A model generated the notes under the pieces. That model had not been told where the DNA came from, ran no database searches, and saw nothing but the letters and a program-made list of their open reading frames with translations. The position numbers and the translations under genes are program-made. Positions 23,508 through 26,378 of a DNA stretch of 26,378 nt are shown piece by piece; the stretch's first letter is position 1, and the number at the start of each line of letters is the position of its first letter. The DNA is from Turicibacter sp. (GTDB taxonomy: Bacteria; Bacillota; Bacilli; MOL361; Turicibacteraceae), in contig JAUMTV010000040.1 in the NCBI GenBank assembly GCA_030531025.1, positions 1 through 26,378 on the forward strand, given 5' to 3'.

Positions 23508-24893
23508 ATGGATTTTAAGACATTTTATGATAAAGCTGTTGATTTAATATATGATAATAGACAAAAAATAGTAAAAGTTTCTTTGACAGCTTTATCCGTA
23601 ATATTATTAATGATAGTTCTTTATTTTAGTAGTGATAATTTAAGTGTCAACAAAGAGGTAGAAGATTTGGTTACACATATAGAAAATAGGAATTATGATG
23701 AAGCTGAGAACTATTATGATGATTTATTGAAGAAATTCTCTGATTCAAAAATGGATAGATTCAATAAAAAAGCGTCAAAAAAATTATCTTCATTGCTTAT
23801 GAATAGTGCGGATGCCTATATAAATAATAAAATTACAAAAGAACATTATATGGGGCTTATTAATATGATTAACTCATTAAATACCATAAAAATTGACTCA
23901 ACCAGCTTGATTGACTTAGCTAAAAGAGTAGATGAAATGTATAAAGAAGAAAATTTATCTTATGAAGATGCATCCTCTTATTTGCAAGTTACATCAACTT
24001 TAAGAGGTGTTAAGCAAGGTTTAGACGAATATAAACAACATATAAAAGTACTTTATGAATCTAGAGAAGTTTATAAAGAGGCTACTAAGTACCAATCAAT
24101 AAAAAAATATAATGAAGCAATAGATCATTATAACAAAGTAATTGAAGAAGATGAAAAGTATTACTCATTAGCTAAAAGTGCAAAAGAAGAATGCATAAAA
24201 TTAATGTATGATTATTATATGGGATATGCTAAAAATTTTGCTAATGAAGGAAAATATGAAGAAGCTGTAAAATACTTAGGATATTTAACGCCATATTATG
24301 ATGAAGAAGAAATAGAGGAGTTAATAGAAGAATATAATAAACATATTTCTGATTATACAATGAGCACAGATGATATTGTAAGTTTAATATCGAAAAGAGG
24401 AAACTTAAACAAAAAGGATATAGAAATAGTATCATACTTGCAAACTATAAAGTCTCACAGATATTACTATGCAGAAGTACTTGAAGATGATAAAGTAATA
24501 AATGAAGTTTTGATTGATACTAAGAGCAAAAATATGTATTCATATAAGTCTGATAAAAAAGATTATGACTGTACTTATAGTGATGCATACTTTAAAATTG
24601 ATGAGAATAGTGGAAAAGTAGTTTTATCAATAGATAAAAAAGAAGGTAAAAGCATACTAGAAAAAGAACTTACTAGTGATGAAAAGAAATATAAAAGTAT
24701 TAAAGAATTAAATAATGATGAGATTAAAAAATATAATAATAAAGAGTTGGAGAAGATGATAAAAAATAATGGTAATATTTATTATTATTTTTTAGTCAAA
24801 GCAGGATGGTTCAAGCCTAAAGAAGTATATATTGTAAATATATATAATAAAGAAATATATACATTAACTGAAAGTGGGGTTGAACTTTATTAA
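23508..24893 (+). CDS. Membrane-anchored TPR-like protein
   Basis: A 461-aa protein with a short cytosolic N-terminus, one membrane helix (about residues 24-42, VSLTALSVILLMIVLYFSS) and a large helical exterior part. TPR-like pairs are seen around 188-225 (EATKYQSIKKYNEAIDHYNKVIEEDEKY) and 238-262 (MGYAKNFANEGKYEEAVKYLGYL). The last 150 residues are beta-rich with a lysine/aspartate bias (YYYAEVLEDDKVINEVLIDTKSKNMYSYKSD) and end in Tyr-rich strands (EVYIVNIYNKEIYTLTESGVELY). The alternating GGAAGGGAAGGG ribosome binding site is strong. A VanW-domain gene follows after 38 bp without a terminator, so the two are probably one operon with a cell-envelope role. I do not recognise a named family for the C-terminal part. 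Confidence 0.72.
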   Translation: MDFKTFYDKAVDLIYDNRQKIVKVSLTALSVILLMIVLYFSSDNLSVNKEVEDLVTHIENRNYDEAENYYDDLLKKFSDSKMDRFNKKASKKLSSLLMNSADAYINNKITKEHYMGLINMINSLNTIKIDSTSLIDLAKRVDEMYKEENLSYEDASSYLQVTSTLRGVKQGLDEYKQHIKVLYESREVYKEATKYQSIKKYNEAIDHYNKVIEEDEKYYSLAKSAKEECIKLMYDYYMGYAKNFANEGKYEEAVKYLGYLTPYYDEEEIEELIEEYNKHISDYTMSTDDIVSLISKRGNLNKKDIEIVSYLQTIKSHRYYYAEVLEDDKVINEVLIDTKSKNMYSYKSDKKDYDCTYSDAYFKIDENSGKVVLSIDKKEGKSILEKELTSDEKKYKSIKELNNDEIKKYNNKELEKMIKNNGNIYYYFLVKAGWFKPKEVYIVNIYNKEIYTLTESGVELY

Positions 24894-24931
24894 AATAATT
24901 TTACAAATTTGACTCTAATAAGGAGAAGAGA

Positions 24932-26378
24932 ATGAAGAAATTAAGAGGCATAAATTTAGTAATTACTATTTTAATAGCTATTTTAGTTATATTCATTGGG
25001 TCTTTTTGTACTCAAATAAATAGTGATAAAATAGTTAAAAATACATTTATAAGAAATATTAATGTGGGAAATTTAACTAAGCAAGAAGCTAAAGTTATTT
25101 TGAGTAATGAAATTGCTGTAGACACAATTTCATTTAAATATAGAGGTGATACTTGGAAGGTGGATCCTGAGGAAATAGATACAGATTATGATATAGATAA
25201 AACAATAGAAAATGCATTTAATATTAATCGAAAAGGAAATGTATTCTCGAATATATTTACTACTATGAAATCATATTTAGGAATTAAAAATGATGTAAAA
25301 GTAGCTTTAGATTGTAATGATGTAAAAGTAAGAACTAAGCTAGAAGAAATAGCTGAAGAAATAAATGTTAAGATGGATAATGCTGATTTAGAATTTATAA
25401 ACGGTCAACCTAATATAACAAAAGAGAAAACAGGTATAAAGTTAGACATAGAAGAAAGTATGATTCGCTTTAAAAAATCTCTTCAAAAAGGAATATTAGA
25501 AGATGACTTAGTAGTTATCAAAGTTGAGCCAGAAGTAAGAAGTGAAGATTTAAAAAATGTAGATACTTTATTAGGAACATATAGTACAAGCTTAAGAGAC
25601 TCAAGTCCTGGAAGAGTTGAAAATATTAAAATTGCTACTGAAAGAACTAGTGGAGTATTACTAATGCCAGGAGAAGAGTTTTCTTATAATGAACATACAG
25701 GAAAAAGAACTACTGAAAATGGATATAAAGATGCAACTGTAATAGTAAAGGGAGAAGCTATACAAGGTATAGGTGGGGGTGTATGTCAAGTTTCCACAAC
25801 ATTATATAACTCTGTATTATACTCGGGTCTTGAAATAGTGAAAGTTAAAAACCACTCTATTCCATCAAGTTATGTACAAAAAGGTAGAGATGCAGCTGTT
25901 ACAGATGCTGGGCTAGATTTTGTATTTAAAAACAATTATAGCCAACCAGTTTATATTAAAAATATTTTTATAAATAATACTGTCACTTGTCAAATTTATG
26001 GAAATAGTGACGATAAGAAAAATATTGAAATAACTACAAGTGTTGATAAAGTGACTCCTTTCTCTGTAAAAAAAGAAAATGATTCAAGTTTAGAGGAAGG
26101 TACAGAGAAAGTTATTGAACAAGGTAGAGAAGGTTATACGACATCAACATATAGAGTATATTATGATGAAAATGGAAATGAAATAAAAAGAGAAAAGGTT
26201 GCTACTTCATATTATCCACCAAGACAAAAGGTAGTATCTGTAGGAGTTAAAAGAGAAAACATTATAGATGAATCAGTTGATACTGGAACAACTAATAGAC
26301 CTCAAGGAAGTAATTTAGGAAGTAGTAGTTCTACAGGAAATAGACCAGGAAATAGCGGAAGTAGTAGTTCTACAGGAA
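24932..26378 (+). CDS. VanW-family protein with G5 domain (3' end outside window)
   Basis: 482 codons are visible and the frame is still open at the right edge. It has an N-terminal membrane segment (about residues 8-28), a peptidoglycan-binding-type region (about 35-215; FIRNINVGNLTKQEAKVIL), a VanW domain (about 225-345; LLMPGEEFSYNEHTGKRT, GGGVCQVSTTLYNSVLYSG with C285, HSIPSSYV), and a G5-like domain (about 365-440; YRVYYDENGNEIKREKVATSYYPP). It ends in a Ser/Gly/Asn/Pro-rich tail. VanW proteins occur in envelopes and some vancomycin-resistance clusters, but their biochemistry is unsettled; no resistance genes are near. AAGGAGA precedes the ATG. It probably lies outside the membrane and contacts the wall, co-expressed with the TPR protein. 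Confidence 0.9.
   Translation, partial: MKKLRGINLVITILIAILVIFIGSFCTQINSDKIVKNTFIRNINVGNLTKQEAKVILSNEIAVDTISFKYRGDTWKVDPEEIDTDYDIDKTIENAFNINRKGNVFSNIFTTMKSYLGIKNDVKVALDCNDVKVRTKLEEIAEEINVKMDNADLEFINGQPNITKEKTGIKLDIEESMIRFKKSLQKGILEDDLVVIKVEPEVRSEDLKNVDTLLGTYSTSLRDSSPGRVENIKIATERTSGVLLMPGEEFSYNEHTGKRTTENGYKDATVIVKGEAIQGIGGGVCQVSTTLYNSVLYSGLEIVKVKNHSIPSSYVQKGRDAAVTDAGLDFVFKNNYSQPVYIKNIFINNTVTCQIYGNSDDKKNIEITTSVDKVTPFSVKKENDSSLEEGTEKVIEQGREGYTTSTYRVYYDENGNEIKREKVATSYYPPRQKVVSVGVKRENIIDESVDTGTTNRPQGSNLGSSSSTGNRPGNSGSSSSTG
26318..26378 (+). repeat. 39-bp-period repeat in the VanW protein tail
   Basis: A 22-bp unit (26318-26339) recurs exactly at 26357-26378. It encodes GSSSSTG separated by NRPGNS, giving a 13-residue period. 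The window ends exactly at the end of the second copy, so more copies may follow. Confidence 0.8.

Noticed and set aside
24932..26378. Vancomycin resistance locus because of the VanW domain
   Set aside because: No VanH, ligase, VanX or VanRS genes are near, and VanW-G5 proteins are common in clostridia without resistance.

Overview
The window is very A+T-rich, with short intergenic gaps, strong GGAGG-type ribosome binding sites and many intrinsic terminators: a low-GC endospore-forming Firmicute. Two features point to the Peptostreptococcaceae (Clostridioides, Paeniclostridium, Paraclostridium, Romboutsia group). One is a trans-4-hydroxy-L-proline dehydratase locus followed by proC. The other is a peroxiredoxin-chitinase fusion resembling the spore coat protein CotE. 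The species cannot be fixed from this sequence alone. No tRNA, rRNA, CRISPR array, insertion sequence or phage gene was seen.

1-6.4 kb: the C-terminal half of a MutS-family ATPase, then an XRE-cupin regulator divergent from an operon for hydroxyproline use. That operon holds the glycyl-radical activase, HypD and ProC, which together turn hydroxyproline into proline that can feed Stickland fermentation. A PpnP-type nucleoside phosphorylase follows. Two copies of a TTCA-N6-TGAA dyad lie in the divergent control region.

6.4-11.4 kb: a YitT-family membrane protein gene broken by an in-frame TGA, a small TPR protein, and a likely surface O-acetylation module (lipoprotein, MBOAT acyltransferase with a TTG start, DHHW/AlgJ-like protein).

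11.4-18.3 kb: two flavin enzymes (flavin reductase-like, nitroreductase), then a sulfur/cysteine block. It contains a Fis-type regulator without an AAA+ domain, cysK-cysE, a decayed cation-diffusion-facilitator pseudogene, a zinc-ribbon membrane protein, a TcyP-like cystine symporter and a rhodanese. The cysK and tcyP promoters carry the same pair of TATCA-N3-TGATA palindromes at identical positions around -35/-10. This is the clearest sign of an uncatalogued regulon in the window.

18.3-26.4 kb: an XRE regulator fused to a desulfoferrodoxin-like metal domain in which one expected iron ligand is changed, a TIGR00266/AIM24 protein, the CotE-like protein, a small basic membrane protein, a PP2C-type phosphatase, a membrane-anchored TPR protein and a VanW-G5 protein that runs off the right edge in a Ser/Gly-rich repeat.

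Several starts differ from the longest open frame because a good ribosome binding site lies inside it: proC, MBOAT, the Fis regulator, cysK, the XRE-Dfx regulator, cotE and the small membrane protein.
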